DNA from: Ornithinibacillus halophilus
GTDB lineage: Bacteria > Bacillota > Bacilli > Bacillales > Amphibacillaceae
Reading direction: 5' to 3'
Length of the DNA stretch: 64,000 nt
NCBI RefSeq assembly: GCF_900129485.1
Contig: NZ_FQVW01000014.1
Coordinates: forward strand, 1-64,000
Shown: positions 16,352 to 25,612 of the stretch, piece after piece
Layout: every line of letters begins with the position of its first letter
Numbering within the stretch: position 1 is the first letter of the stretch
Made by a program: the position numbers and the translations under genes
Notes under the pieces: generated by a model
Seen by the model: the letters and a program-made list of their open reading frames with translations, nothing else
Told to the model about the DNA's origin: nothing
Database searches by the model: none

Positions 16352-17860
16352 TTACTTTTTCCATACCATATAAAAGAGATTAGGAGATTTATCCAGGCTT
16401 ATCGAAATATTCTTCGGTTTAATGCGAAGGACATCACGTACTTCTTCCCCAAGTGCTTCATACCATTTTGATAGTATGATTTGTTGTGGCATCTTATTTA
16501 GATGATCTTGCAATTTCCAAATAAAAGCATGTAGAATCGTATCGTATTTCGATAAAATTTTAGAAGCCTCTGGAATTAAAACAACCTCGTATTCCGTCAA
16601 ATCAACATTGTTCTTGAAATACTGAAAAAAGGATGGAAGTAATAACTGTGCGGGTGTTACAACTAAAATATCTGCATTGATATTTCGTTCCATCGCATTT
16701 TCTAGCGTTTCAATTTGCCAAATATATTGAAAGCCTTCTGCCTCTTCTTTAAAACCTGTTTTAAACCACTGTTGAATGGCAGCTAATTCTGTATCATCAT
16801 TAGCGATCACCATCATTTTCTTACCCTTTATTAATAATTGGTGAATCCCCGTAAATAAAAAGGGAGAAAGGTCATCGTAATTTGGATTTTCAATTAATAG
16901 ATGTTCCTCATCTAGTAGATTCGAAACGATTTGAATATATTCATCACGAACTATTTTCTCTCGTTTATTCAGCCGCTCACATAAATAGCTTACTAATTCA
17001 CTATTTTCATCAAGTTCCCTACCTAGTTGTCGATAAGGGAGAACCGAAAATTCTTTGTAGTCTCCGTGAATATCAGTGACGATGGCGTCTGAAGTTAAAA
17101 TACGTTTGTCGAATTGACGTTTATACTCTTCATATAGATTTTCGTATTGGGCAACTTTTTTCGTATGAGCATCTTCCCCTGAGATAGAACCCTCTTTCAC
17201 TTCTGGCCAGCGCCCTCCAAAGAACCAAGCAATTTCAATTAATAGAATAAATGATAAGATTGGGTACTCTGGCAAGCCCCAGTTAACTGGTGATATCCAG
17301 TGATAAACTGCATTCAACACATAAAAAAGGAAAAAACCAAATGGTACTAGACTCGTAAATAACGTTAAATAATACGCAAAAGACCATTCCGGTTTCAGAA
17401 CGATCCCAGATGCCGTTCTTTGATAGACGAACGCCACTGATTTGGGATCTCTTTTAGCTAATTTTTGTTGTAGTTTCATAGGTAATAAGCGAAAGATGGG
17501 TTTAACTAATTTCATCCATATCCCATTACTTTTGAAACCAAAAATTCTTAACAAAAAGTTTCTTATACGACCGAACCACTTTCCAAGCATTTTGAGCGTT
17601 AAGAAAACTACCAATATCGCATAATTAAAGAATACGAGTAAGTAATCAATCAATTGTGGAAAATATACTGCCAACCATTCATAGAAGTACGTAATCAAGT
17701 ATTGGTCCAATAACAATACTCCTGCTGTAATGGCCACAGCCAAATACAGGACCCAAGATTGTTTGTAGCGTTCCTGCTTTTTATAGTTTGCTAGTTTCAA
17801 AAGTCCTACGATCGTAAGAATTAAAAGAATTTGGATGAGGGCAAAATAAAATGAGTTCAT
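16352..17860 (-). CDS. polytopic membrane protein with degenerate NTPase-like domain
   Basis: A 502-residue protein with about five transmembrane segments in residues 1-205. The cytoplasmic domain after residue 230 has strands such as KKMMVIAND, DILVVTPAQLLLPS and EVVLIPEASK. This spacing recalls the first lobe of SF2 helicases, but I see no Walker A GKT. Its ATG overlaps the stop of the preceding gene by four bases. Its TAA is in frame with the next gene, only 12 sense codons before that gene's ATG (see the peptidase entry). Function unknown; membrane association with the tubulin-like protein is inferred from the operon. Confidence 0.75.
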   Translation of the reverse strand: MNSFYFALIQILLILTIVGLLKLANYKKQERYKQSWVLYLAVAITAGVLLLDQYLITYFYEWLAVYFPQLIDYLLVFFNYAILVVFLTLKMLGKWFGRIRNFLLRIFGFKSNGIWMKLVKPIFRLLPMKLQQKLAKRDPKSVAFVYQRTASGIVLKPEWSFAYYLTLFTSLVPFGFFLFYVLNAVYHWISPVNWGLPEYPILSFILLIEIAWFFGGRWPEVKEGSISGEDAHTKKVAQYENLYEEYKRQFDKRILTSDAIVTDIHGDYKEFSVLPYRQLGRELDENSELVSYLCERLNKREKIVRDEYIQIVSNLLDEEHLLIENPNYDDLSPFLFTGIHQLLIKGKKMMVIANDDTELAAIQQWFKTGFKEEAEGFQYIWQIETLENAMERNINADILVVTPAQLLLPSFFQYFKNNVDLTEYEVVLIPEASKILSKYDTILHAFIWKLQDHLNKMPQQIILSKWYEALGEEVRDVLRIKPKNISISLDKSPNLFYMVWKK

Positions 17861-19452
17861 ACGTTATACACCTTATCTAATTGAAGTTTTATTGAGGTAA
17901 TTAGTGGAAAGATATCTAGAGTTGTAGATACTTTAGCACCTCTTATCTCAACTATTAAATTTCTCTTCTCTACATCAAACAAACTACTTAACGGAGAATA
18001 AATCTCATTTTGAGCTACTGTACGGTTGGAATAAAAGGATTTGTCAACAAACCGTACACACTTGTCATAATCAGCAGTATAGCTTGAATACCTTAATTTC
18101 TTTTGCAATTGGTCAACATTCATTACATATTTTTCTAGCTGGGCTTGATGATATCTGGCAAGAACATTTTTTTGTTGTCTTTGTCGTGATTCTTCTAATA
18201 TAAGGTTATATTGCTTTCTAATTTGAAATAAGCGATATAGTTGTTTTAAGTAATGCTCATACTTTCCTGGCATCTCTTTCAAGATATTTGCATAGTCTTT
18301 TGCTTTTCGATCAACTTCTGCTAGCACATCTGTGATAGGAGTTCTTAACTTTCTCCGGACGTAAGCGCCAACTACTAGACTTAATATAACAAGAATCAAT
18401 GGCACCATTAAGTAAGACATCCAGAAACGCGTCGATAGAATTTCAATCGTTCCATGTGGAATGGATTTAAAATACGGAAACAGTAAGCTGGCCCATATAA
18501 ATACATACATGATAATCACCATTTGGTTCGTTGGAAAGAACTTAAATTGGTGAAATAATTTTTTTGTTTTCTTGTCCGCAAACTCACGCCAATCTGCCTG
18601 TACATGGTTGTGATTTGGGGAGATATGCGAAATTTCCTGTTGGGTATGATTAATTTTAGATTCTAAATCTTTCATATACGTATGTAATGGTACTTTCTCT
18701 TCTCCATACTCCTTCTCCTCGAGATCTTGTCGCTTAGAGATAGAAAGTTTAGCAACTTCATCATACACACTAGTAAATAATGTTCTTTCTCTTGCCTTTA
18801 TCTCTGATTCAATATGCTCGGTATATAAATTCCAATTCTGTTTATAGTTCGTTACATTTTGATAATTCCAATCCGGAACCTGTGCATTAAATTCTTCATT
18901 CGATTTAATATCGATCGAATCTACTTGAATTTCACTAAAAGGATGAACATTAGAAACCATTGTATCTAATAAGTGACTTTCAATTTTTTGACTAGCAATT
19001 TTCAGGCTTTGATGATGATTCTGCAATACTTTTTGTAACTGTTCCAGATCAATATCCATCTCTAATTTGAATGCTTTCCCTATAGGTGCTTGTCTGATTA
19101 AGTTAGGATCAACAGAAGCCACATGAATAAAAAGTGCTAGACGAATCATATCTTCCTGTCGGTCATGAACCGAAGAGACCCGAAATGGAACCCGAATCAA
19201 ACGAAAATCAGTAAGTAACGCAGGGATGGCTATTTTATTTTTCAAAATATCCTTCAGTAACTGAGACGGCAAAAAGCTTGCAAGTTCATTGTCAAGTGGA
19301 GGTGATATCCATCGTTCTAACTCTGTACCAAAGCTGTTTTCGATGGTTTTTAGCACATTTTTTGGAATCACATGATTAATTGCTTCAGCAGTTGTATTGG
19401 TAAACTCTTTTCCTTGTTGGTACTTTTTGGCCATCAGTTGCTCAAAACGCAT
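17857..19452 (-). CDS. hypothetical membrane protein with coiled coils, possibly frame-split from the preceding ORF
   Basis: A 531-residue protein with two transmembrane segments (about 310-330 and 343-362), a long soluble N-terminal domain and coiled-coil-like stretches (residues 215-270 and 375-450). The annotated ATG has no good ribosome site. The reading frame is open for another 45 codons upstream, encoding AWGEAVNLSQAGIL and KEEFLSSLHKKHAAV, which look like true protein and overlap the end of the 168-residue ORF in the -1 frame. The two ORFs were probably once one gene of about 740 codons. Family not recognised. Confidence 0.7.
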   Translation of the reverse strand: MRFEQLMAKKYQQGKEFTNTTAEAINHVIPKNVLKTIENSFGTELERWISPPLDNELASFLPSQLLKDILKNKIAIPALLTDFRLIRVPFRVSSVHDRQEDMIRLALFIHVASVDPNLIRQAPIGKAFKLEMDIDLEQLQKVLQNHHQSLKIASQKIESHLLDTMVSNVHPFSEIQVDSIDIKSNEEFNAQVPDWNYQNVTNYKQNWNLYTEHIESEIKARERTLFTSVYDEVAKLSISKRQDLEEKEYGEEKVPLHTYMKDLESKINHTQQEISHISPNHNHVQADWREFADKKTKKLFHQFKFFPTNQMVIIMYVFIWASLLFPYFKSIPHGTIEILSTRFWMSYLMVPLILVILSLVVGAYVRRKLRTPITDVLAEVDRKAKDYANILKEMPGKYEHYLKQLYRLFQIRKQYNLILEESRQRQQKNVLARYHQAQLEKYVMNVDQLQKKLRYSSYTADYDKCVRFVDKSFYSNRTVAQNEIYSPLSSLFDVEKRNLIVEIRGAKVSTTLDIFPLITSIKLQLDKVYNV

Positions 19453-19508
19453 CTTTACTGCAGCATGCTTCTTATGTAAGCTGGATAGAAATTCTTCTTT
19501 TGGGTTAT

Positions 19509-20015
19509 CTAAAATACCTGCTTGTGATAAATTAACCGCTTCACCCCAGGCTCTATAAACATATTGTGATGTGGAAATCCTCCTCCACTATTTAAAAATC
19601 CTTGTGTATCCAACTGATGATAATAGTCTTCTACTTGTTCATGCTCCTTGTTTTGTAATGAATCCAAATAGAGTAATGAGGTTTGATCAGGGTATAGGCG
19701 TTTCTGTTTTAGCGGTTTTAATATATCTTTTTGGATATAGTACAGATAACTATTTAAACGAAATTTATGTACGTGTTGTTTTTGTGTACTTAAAATAAAT
19801 ACAAGTTGCCAATCGTCAATTCCATTCCGATATAAATAGTCATTAAGAGTTTCTTGTAATTTTTGATAATTAGGTACACCTACCTGACTAAGTGGCATCT
19901 CTAAAAATGACAATACACCAATCGACTGGCCCTTATAGAAGAAAGGCTCTATAAGGTACCAGTCATGTAGTTTTTTCTCTAAATGTACAACAATGGTATG
20001 CACGGAAAAATTCAC
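19509..20015 (-). CDS. hypothetical protein of the tubulin-like operon, probable 5' fragment
   Basis: A 168-residue ORF starting at GTG three bases after the tubulin-like gene stop, so translation is likely coupled. It is alpha/beta with charged segments (LQNKEHEQVEDYYHQLDTQ) and no known motif. The last 20 residues (MFIEPGVKRLIYHKQVF) look unlike the rest. Meanwhile the -1 frame of the same DNA looks coding and leads into the next ORF, so a one-base indel or frameshift near 19555-19580 is suspected. An AGGAGG lies there without a usable start codon in the downstream frame. Confidence 0.65.
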   Translation of the reverse strand: MNFSVHTIVVHLEKKLHDWYLIEPFFYKGQSIGVLSFLEMPLSQVGVPNYQKLQETLNDYLYRNGIDDWQLVFILSTQKQHVHKFRLNSYLYYIQKDILKPLKQKRLYPDQTSLLYLDSLQNKEHEQVEDYYHQLDTQGFLNSGGGFPHHNMFIEPGVKRLIYHKQVF

Positions 20016-20018
20016 CCT

Positions 20019-23000
20019 TTATAAATGGACTTTTAAGTTTTTCAACTCATCTCTTATTGTGTTTTCCCATCGACGATATTGTGGCGAATCCGGGTCTAAA
20101 TTATCTTTCGCGGTTGATTCTTCCCATAATTTTTGTAGTAATTGGGCGGCTTCTTTTTTAGCACTTACCTTTTGAGTCCCATACATGATGTTAAAATAGT
20201 CTTTGATTTCCGCAATCAGTTGTACTCTCAACTCTTGAGCTTGCTTTTCTAATTGAGCATCCCCAGTTCTCTCATATTCAAAGTGGATAATCGCATCCAT
20301 TATATTTTTAACTGATTCCATCTTTAAATCTGGAAGTTGGACTGCACCTTTGATAAATCCATGTTTTTCAATTTCTGTAAAGTGCTTTCTTCCTCTTTCA
20401 AGTTCTTTATCTGCTAACTGAATAATTCCATCATAAATGGCAGGATTATACTGTAATGCTGTCCGTAAAAGATTTAGTTGATGTCCAACAGGGCTACCAC
20501 CTTTTAGAATAATTCGGTCATGCCCATCTTCTCTATATAAAAACACATATCGTCCTTCATCTTTTACGACTTGGAACCAGTCATAGATTAACCCGAGTAG
20601 AAAAGCCCGATTCACTTTTTGATTATCCAATTCCTTATGACTTGGGTTAATATCTGGCATATATATTGGTAAATGCCAATTTTTATCTAAATGCGGTGTC
20701 ACTGCTGGTTCATTTCGATTAAGCTTTTTAATTGTTTTATAGTAAGCTTCGTAATACGCGCCTGGAAACTTCGTATGTCTTGAAGATTTCTCTCCATTTG
20801 AAAACTTATTAAAATGATGAGCTTCTAGACCATAATGGGCACGATAACAAGTGACCTCATACTTCGAGAATGCTTGATCAACAATGGCATCTTCTTCAAA
20901 TAATTCGGTTGCTTCTACCTCTGACAACTGTCTACTACTATCATCATGAATACCCCAGAACTTCAATTCGCGGCGGTCATTCATATTAGGAATAAATGGA
21001 AGTGCTAAGTTATCCATTGCCTTAATTCTCTCTTGGATATGTGCGTCTGGATCAACGTTAAGCAATTCTGCTTCTTTTCTTAAGGCAGAAATCACATCAT
21101 AATCTAAATTAACGACAGGATCATATTTTAGTTTATTGAAACAGTGGTCAAGGACATGGTTGCGATAAAATTCCTCCACATCCATTGCTTGTTGTTCGGT
21201 TTCAAATCGGCTTTTTTCCTTTTTATAAAATTCATCATATAAATTAACATAGATTTGCTGCGATACATCATCAGGAAGAAGATCATCTGTCTCTGCATTA
21301 CGAACACGTTCCCATAACTTATCTTGTAACTCTTTCGTTGCTAGAACGTATTCTTTCGTTGGATCGGCCGTATGCTCGAACTGCTTCGCTTTTTGATTGA
21401 TCGAATTTGCTAAGCTTACTTTTGTGTCTTTTAAGTTTTCAAAGAACTTTTCGTAAATATCGATTAGACTTTGTAAATCTTCTAGAATAGATTGGTATAC
21501 AAGTTCTAAAAGCAAATTCTTCTTATAGCGATTTAAACTTTGTAGCTGTTGATTGGAATTAATCTTATAGTCTTTAACGAATGATTTAAATTGATTATTT
21601 AATAAACTCCCAATAAATCCTTGCTCCAAGGCTTTATTCATTCGCATTTCTGCTGTTTCAAATTCTTCTGTTTCACTGTCATCGTACTTATTAACATAAC
21701 TATCGATTTTCTTCTTCAACTCACTATTATCGGTACGTAGCTTTCCTAGCCTATTGGTAATTTGTTCAAAAACATCGTATAAAAAGAACCTAGTACTTAC
21801 CGGATGAAGAGGGCCATCTTCTTTTAAGATCCATGTATTTAAACTAAAGCTATTTCCTTTTGCTTTGTTTGTCGCATCATGGTCTTGGAAGATTACTTGG
21901 TGCGTAATCATCGTTCGATATTCATATACCTTCTTCTCAATTAGTTCTTTGTAATAACGTAATCGACTTTCTGTATCGGATATCTCTCCAATTGCTGACT
22001 CTTTGGATGAAATTAGTTCATCGTCAACCATAGAAAGACTACTATTCAACCGAAGTTCTTCATCGTTATTTAACGTATGTTCAATATGTTCTTCGATTGC
22101 TTCGATAAACTTAATTGACTTTAACTTTCCGTGTTTATTATCTTCCAATCGTTCATAAACTTGATTAATCATTTCCCGGAAGAACGGATCAGCATCTTTA
22201 AATCGTTCACTTCCGAGCTGTTTCATATGGTTAATATAGCTCTTCCCTTTATTAATCTTCTCACGTTGGATCCCATTACGAAGGTCTTCATCGTATTGTT
22301 GTTTTTCTTCATCAAATAATTCATCTAGTTTAAGCCAGTTTTGATCAAGTCCTAACACCGACCAATTTAAAGCCAAATATTCCAAAATCTCTTCGAATGG
22401 ATAGGTTAAAGTCGTAACACCCGATCCACAATATATACCTTTTCCTTCCGAATCGATTAATTGTTTAATTTGATTATCTTCTTGAGAAAAATGTTTATCC
22501 GAAATTGGACTAAATAATTGTAAGTAAATACTTCTAGACATTTGATCAATGTAGTCAGAAACTCGGTCTAAGTGTTGTCCACGTGTATTCTCATAATCAT
22601 ATAAAAATCCAAAATCATACGGTTTTTCTGTAACAGCATGGTCGACACGATTGTTAATATCGACTTGATTTGGACGATACTCTAGATTAATCGTTACCCC
22701 ATCATTCCCTTTGTTTTGAATGCTTTGGGTAATTGCTTCAAGTTCTTTCAAACATGCATATCCATTAGCACGTACAGAATCCCATTCGGTTGGATCTAAC
22801 GCACTTGTACGTGTTAACACATCAGGCAGCATGAATGCCCCACGAACAAGAACCCTTTCTCCAAATCGTTCTTGTAATAATTTACGTAAATATAAAGCAA
22901 CCTGAAGGAATATCCCTGAACCAGTCCCACCAGCAAGGGTAGTAATGATAATTACACGAACTCCCTGCTCATATTTCCCACTATTTACTGGAAAAATCCC

Positions 23001-23369
23001 TTCAATATCTTCCATCACTTGATTTAGTTTTCCTTCAGCAATTGCAGACATAAAAGCAAGCCTTGAAACAGCCCTAACCTGTCCTGCTCCTTGTGTCATT
23101 GTCTTTTTCAATAACTCTGGATGGTCCGGGAACCACTTTGATAAAGATGGATACTGATGTAAATACTGTCCAACGGAACGACGTGTACTCGTTTGGGTAA
23201 CATGTTTGCCAATATGCTCCAATTTCTTAATACTGTTTACATCGGTGTCAAAAGCGTGAATGGCTACATTCCCTCTATTTTCTTCCGGGATTTCACCATA
23301 TACTTTATTTGCTATTTGACTACCAATCCCTCCTAGACCAATTAATATCGTCGGCGCTTGTTCACTCAT
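20019..23369 (-). CDS. large tubulin-like GTPase (Tubulin_2 type)
   Basis: A 1116-residue cytoskeletal-type protein. The N-terminus has the nucleotide loop TILIGLGGIGSQIA (G-rich at 11-17) and the tubulin/FtsZ signature GGTGSG at 147-152. The rest to about residue 400 fits the tubulin-like domain Pfam calls Tubulin_2. Residues 400-800 are mostly charged helix, and the last 300 contain a separate alpha/beta domain. FtsZ is around 380 residues, so this is a distinct, much larger class; related FtsZ-like families have been proposed as hubs of membrane-remodelling systems with von Willebrand A proteins. Here it is followed by membrane proteins and preceded by an FHA-like remnant. GTPase activity and polymerisation are expected but unproven. 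Confidence 0.88.
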   Translation of the reverse strand: MSEQAPTILIGLGGIGSQIANKVYGEIPEENRGNVAIHAFDTDVNSIKKLEHIGKHVTQTSTRRSVGQYLHQYPSLSKWFPDHPELLKKTMTQGAGQVRAVSRLAFMSAIAEGKLNQVMEDIEGIFPVNSGKYEQGVRVIIITTLAGGTGSGIFLQVALYLRKLLQERFGERVLVRGAFMLPDVLTRTSALDPTEWDSVRANGYACLKELEAITQSIQNKGNDGVTINLEYRPNQVDINNRVDHAVTEKPYDFGFLYDYENTRGQHLDRVSDYIDQMSRSIYLQLFSPISDKHFSQEDNQIKQLIDSEGKGIYCGSGVTTLTYPFEEILEYLALNWSVLGLDQNWLKLDELFDEEKQQYDEDLRNGIQREKINKGKSYINHMKQLGSERFKDADPFFREMINQVYERLEDNKHGKLKSIKFIEAIEEHIEHTLNNDEELRLNSSLSMVDDELISSKESAIGEISDTESRLRYYKELIEKKVYEYRTMITHQVIFQDHDATNKAKGNSFSLNTWILKEDGPLHPVSTRFFLYDVFEQITNRLGKLRTDNSELKKKIDSYVNKYDDSETEEFETAEMRMNKALEQGFIGSLLNNQFKSFVKDYKINSNQQLQSLNRYKKNLLLELVYQSILEDLQSLIDIYEKFFENLKDTKVSLANSINQKAKQFEHTADPTKEYVLATKELQDKLWERVRNAETDDLLPDDVSQQIYVNLYDEFYKKEKSRFETEQQAMDVEEFYRNHVLDHCFNKLKYDPVVNLDYDVISALRKEAELLNVDPDAHIQERIKAMDNLALPFIPNMNDRRELKFWGIHDDSSRQLSEVEATELFEEDAIVDQAFSKYEVTCYRAHYGLEAHHFNKFSNGEKSSRHTKFPGAYYEAYYKTIKKLNRNEPAVTPHLDKNWHLPIYMPDINPSHKELDNQKVNRAFLLGLIYDWFQVVKDEGRYVFLYREDGHDRIILKGGSPVGHQLNLLRTALQYNPAIYDGIIQLADKELERGRKHFTEIEKHGFIKGAVQLPDLKMESVKNIMDAIIHFEYERTGDAQLEKQAQELRVQLIAEIKDYFNIMYGTQKVSAKKEAAQLLQKLWEESTAKDNLDPDSPQYRRWENTIRDELKNLKVHL

Positions 23370-23390
23370 GCGTGATTCTCCCCTCTTCGT

Positions 23391-24212
23391 TTAATTTCGG
23401 TGATATTGTAATACCGTTACTTCATAAATAACTTCATTAACAATTTTAATTTCATTTTGATGCATTAGTTCTATATCTCTTTTTCCACTATCTTCTCCCA
23501 GTCTTTCTCCATTAACATACATCTCTGGCCTCTGTGATTCTTTTGCCAAATAAATATAACGGTCATTACGGCCAGCAATAAATAGCGTTTGATCGATTAA
23601 TTTCTTCTCTGGAGACCGTGGGAATAAGGTTTTGAATTTATTTCCTTTTAACTTTCTCGTTAACGGTTTTGCTCTAAGTGAGATTTCTTATCCAGATTGA
23701 ATCATTCTTTTATCAACCGATATATAAGAGCCCTTTTTAAATCGTGGGTTTTTGATTACCTCAATAATATAAATAAGTGCTAATAGGACAAGTAAAATAA
23801 TTAAGAGAGGTGGTCCCCACTTTTTCCAAAATGGTAGATCATGAATCATCACTTGGAAATCTATCTCTGCAAACTCATTCGGGTATTTCCCTTCCATTTC
23901 CAGATGTAGTCCTATTTCTCCTGTAGAAGTAAACCACATAAAGTGGTGGTATTCTGGAAATAAAAGAATCGAATTCCCATCTTGTTCCATTCTAAAGTTT
24001 ACGTTTTTGTCTACCTTCCATTGTATACTGTCATAAACTTCTGTAAGCTCTTCTTCACTTATTTCTTCTCCATTAATAATCGGTGTAATCCGAATGGCGT
24101 CCTCATTTTCTAATTGGTCAATGGTAGACTCCCAATCTGGATTTTCAAGCTCTAAGGATAATATTATCAAGAATCCCAAATAAATAACCCCATTGGAGAA
24201 TGATACTCCCAT
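23391..24212 (-). pseudogene. FHA-like membrane protein, N-terminally truncated with an in-frame stop
   Basis: The first frame (24212-23688) encodes 174 residues with a transmembrane helix (PPLLIILLVLLALIYIIEVI). It ends at TAA, but the very same frame continues for 98 codons to 23391. That part has FHA-like features: LFIAGRNDRYIYL, MYVNGERLG and EIKIVNEVIYEVTVL. The product would be an extracellular beta domain, one membrane helix and a cytoplasmic FHA-like module. The upstream end starts inside an 11-base inverted repeat, and no N-terminal domain or signal peptide is left; related systems carry a von Willebrand A domain there. It lies 21 bases before the tubulin-like gene and was presumably the first gene of its operon. 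Confidence 0.7.
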
Positions 24213-24221
24213 GGGGTTATT
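24183..24221. repeat. inverted repeat at the break point of the FHA-like gene
   Basis: AATAACCCCAT and ATGGGGTTATT are separated by 17 bases, exactly where the truncated gene begins. It may be a terminator replacing lost sequence or the scar of an insertion. The rest of 24222-24419 shows nothing recognisable. Confidence 0.5.
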
Positions 24222-24419
24222 AGTAATAGCCTGGATTTTAATAACTTCAGTTTTCTACACAATATATACTTTAAAGTGCATTCCTTCGTAGTTGGTTAGC
24301 AGGACTGCCACTTAAAATATTTAAACCTTCTTCTATTCTACGCTGCGAAGGGAGTATTTACTAAGTAGTATGAGATCATGCCATTGAAATCCCTACAGAA
24401 TTAAAAGTATACTAATCCT

Positions 24420-25535
24420 TTATGCTTTAATATATATTTTCTTTCTATGTAACATATATGCTATGATTGTCCAACAGGTTAATAAGAATACGGCGTATAA
24501 TAATTTAGGATAGGCAACTACTTCTGAGAATAATTGAACAATAAAATTACGTATAGAAATACTCCCATTTTCAGTAGGAACCATAATATTTCTTGATAAT
24601 GATGTAACAACATCCTTACCAAAATAGATTAGTAAGCTATTTTTACCAAATGCCTCTATTACATATAGACCAGGGAACTTTGGTAATTCTTGCTGTGCCT
24701 TCCGATCAATGATTGCATAGAAGATTGCTAATAAAAAGATTGTAAACGCAGCACTAGTTGCTGCAAACGATGGTGTCCAAATCCTCTTTCCGATCGGTGC
24801 AAAATACAATAAAATAGGAACTAAACAAGAAATACCAACAGCTAGGAAAAAGAGTGATTTTGTTACTCCTTTGTCTCGTTTATCCAGAATCAAACGTCCA
24901 GCAGCAAACCCAAACATTACATTAGCAGTTGCACTAAGCATCGTAAAAATCCCCTCAGGGTCAAATCCCCTATCCCCTTGTCCATAGAGATGAGTCTCAC
25001 CAAAAATCAAAGTATCTATTTTGAACAACGGAAAGCAATCTGGTGTTAATAATCCTCCAGTACAAGAAGAACTGGTTGTATAGAGTAATGCAGCATATGT
25101 AAACAAAATAGTAACACTAATAACGATTGCATATAACCAAGAACGGTTTATCCAAATCAAAAGTACTACGACTAATCCTACAACAGCATATAACTGAAGG
25201 ACACCAGTTAACCGCCAGGTAGTGACATCTAAACTCCAGTTAACAATTCCATTATATAATAATCCAATTACAATTAAGATGATCGTTCTTCGTATAACTT
25301 TTTTCCATTTAATTCTATCACGATACGCTAATGCTATTCCTACTCCAAATAACGTTAGAAAACCAGGGAAAATTAAATCTATTACTGTCAGACCGTACCA
25401 CTGAGCATGTCTAGCCCATTCATACCCTCCAGAAGGGATATTACTTAAAAACACTGCTGAGGCAACTAATAAACCTCGAGTAATATCTACCGAAAGAATT
25501 CGTTTGTTTTTCTTTTTGGTATTATTATTAACCAT
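24420..25535 (-). CDS. membrane acyltransferase (heparan-alpha-glucosaminide N-acetyltransferase-like)
   Basis: A 371-residue protein with about ten transmembrane segments. The opening RILSVDITRGLLVASAVFLSN and QWYGLTVIDLIFPGFLTLFGVG match the HGSNAT/YeiB-type acyltransferase family, which moves acetyl groups across the membrane to sugar amines. I chose the ATG at 25535 because AGAAAGGA lies upstream. The stop of the upstream PIG-L gene is about 75 bases away, so the two are probably co-transcribed. Together they could deacetylate and re-acylate surface hexosamines; that pairing is inference. Confidence 0.82.
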   Translation of the reverse strand: MVNNNTKKKNKRILSVDITRGLLVASAVFLSNIPSGGYEWARHAQWYGLTVIDLIFPGFLTLFGVGIALAYRDRIKWKKVIRRTIILIVIGLLYNGIVNWSLDVTTWRLTGVLQLYAVVGLVVVLLIWINRSWLYAIVISVTILFTYAALLYTTSSSCTGGLLTPDCFPLFKIDTLIFGETHLYGQGDRGFDPEGIFTMLSATANVMFGFAAGRLILDKRDKGVTKSLFFLAVGISCLVPILLYFAPIGKRIWTPSFAATSAAFTIFLLAIFYAIIDRKAQQELPKFPGLYVIEAFGKNSLLIYFGKDVVTSLSRNIMVPTENGSISIRNFIVQLFSEVVAYPKLLYAVFLLTCWTIIAYMLHRKKIYIKA

Positions 25536-25612
25536 TAATATATCCTTTCTAACTCCATATAGTGAATTTTCACTTTTGAGAGTTGTTACCCTCACATACA
25601 AGATATTTTCAA

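Noticed and set aside
16352-17860. Active SF2 helicase in the tubulin operon
   Set aside because: Strand pattern is suggestive, but there is no Walker A lysine motif; I only call it NTPase-like.
19540-19600. Programmed -1 frameshift signal
   Set aside because: An AGGAGG is present, but no X-XXY-YYZ heptamer follows the last stop of the downstream frame; an indel is simpler.
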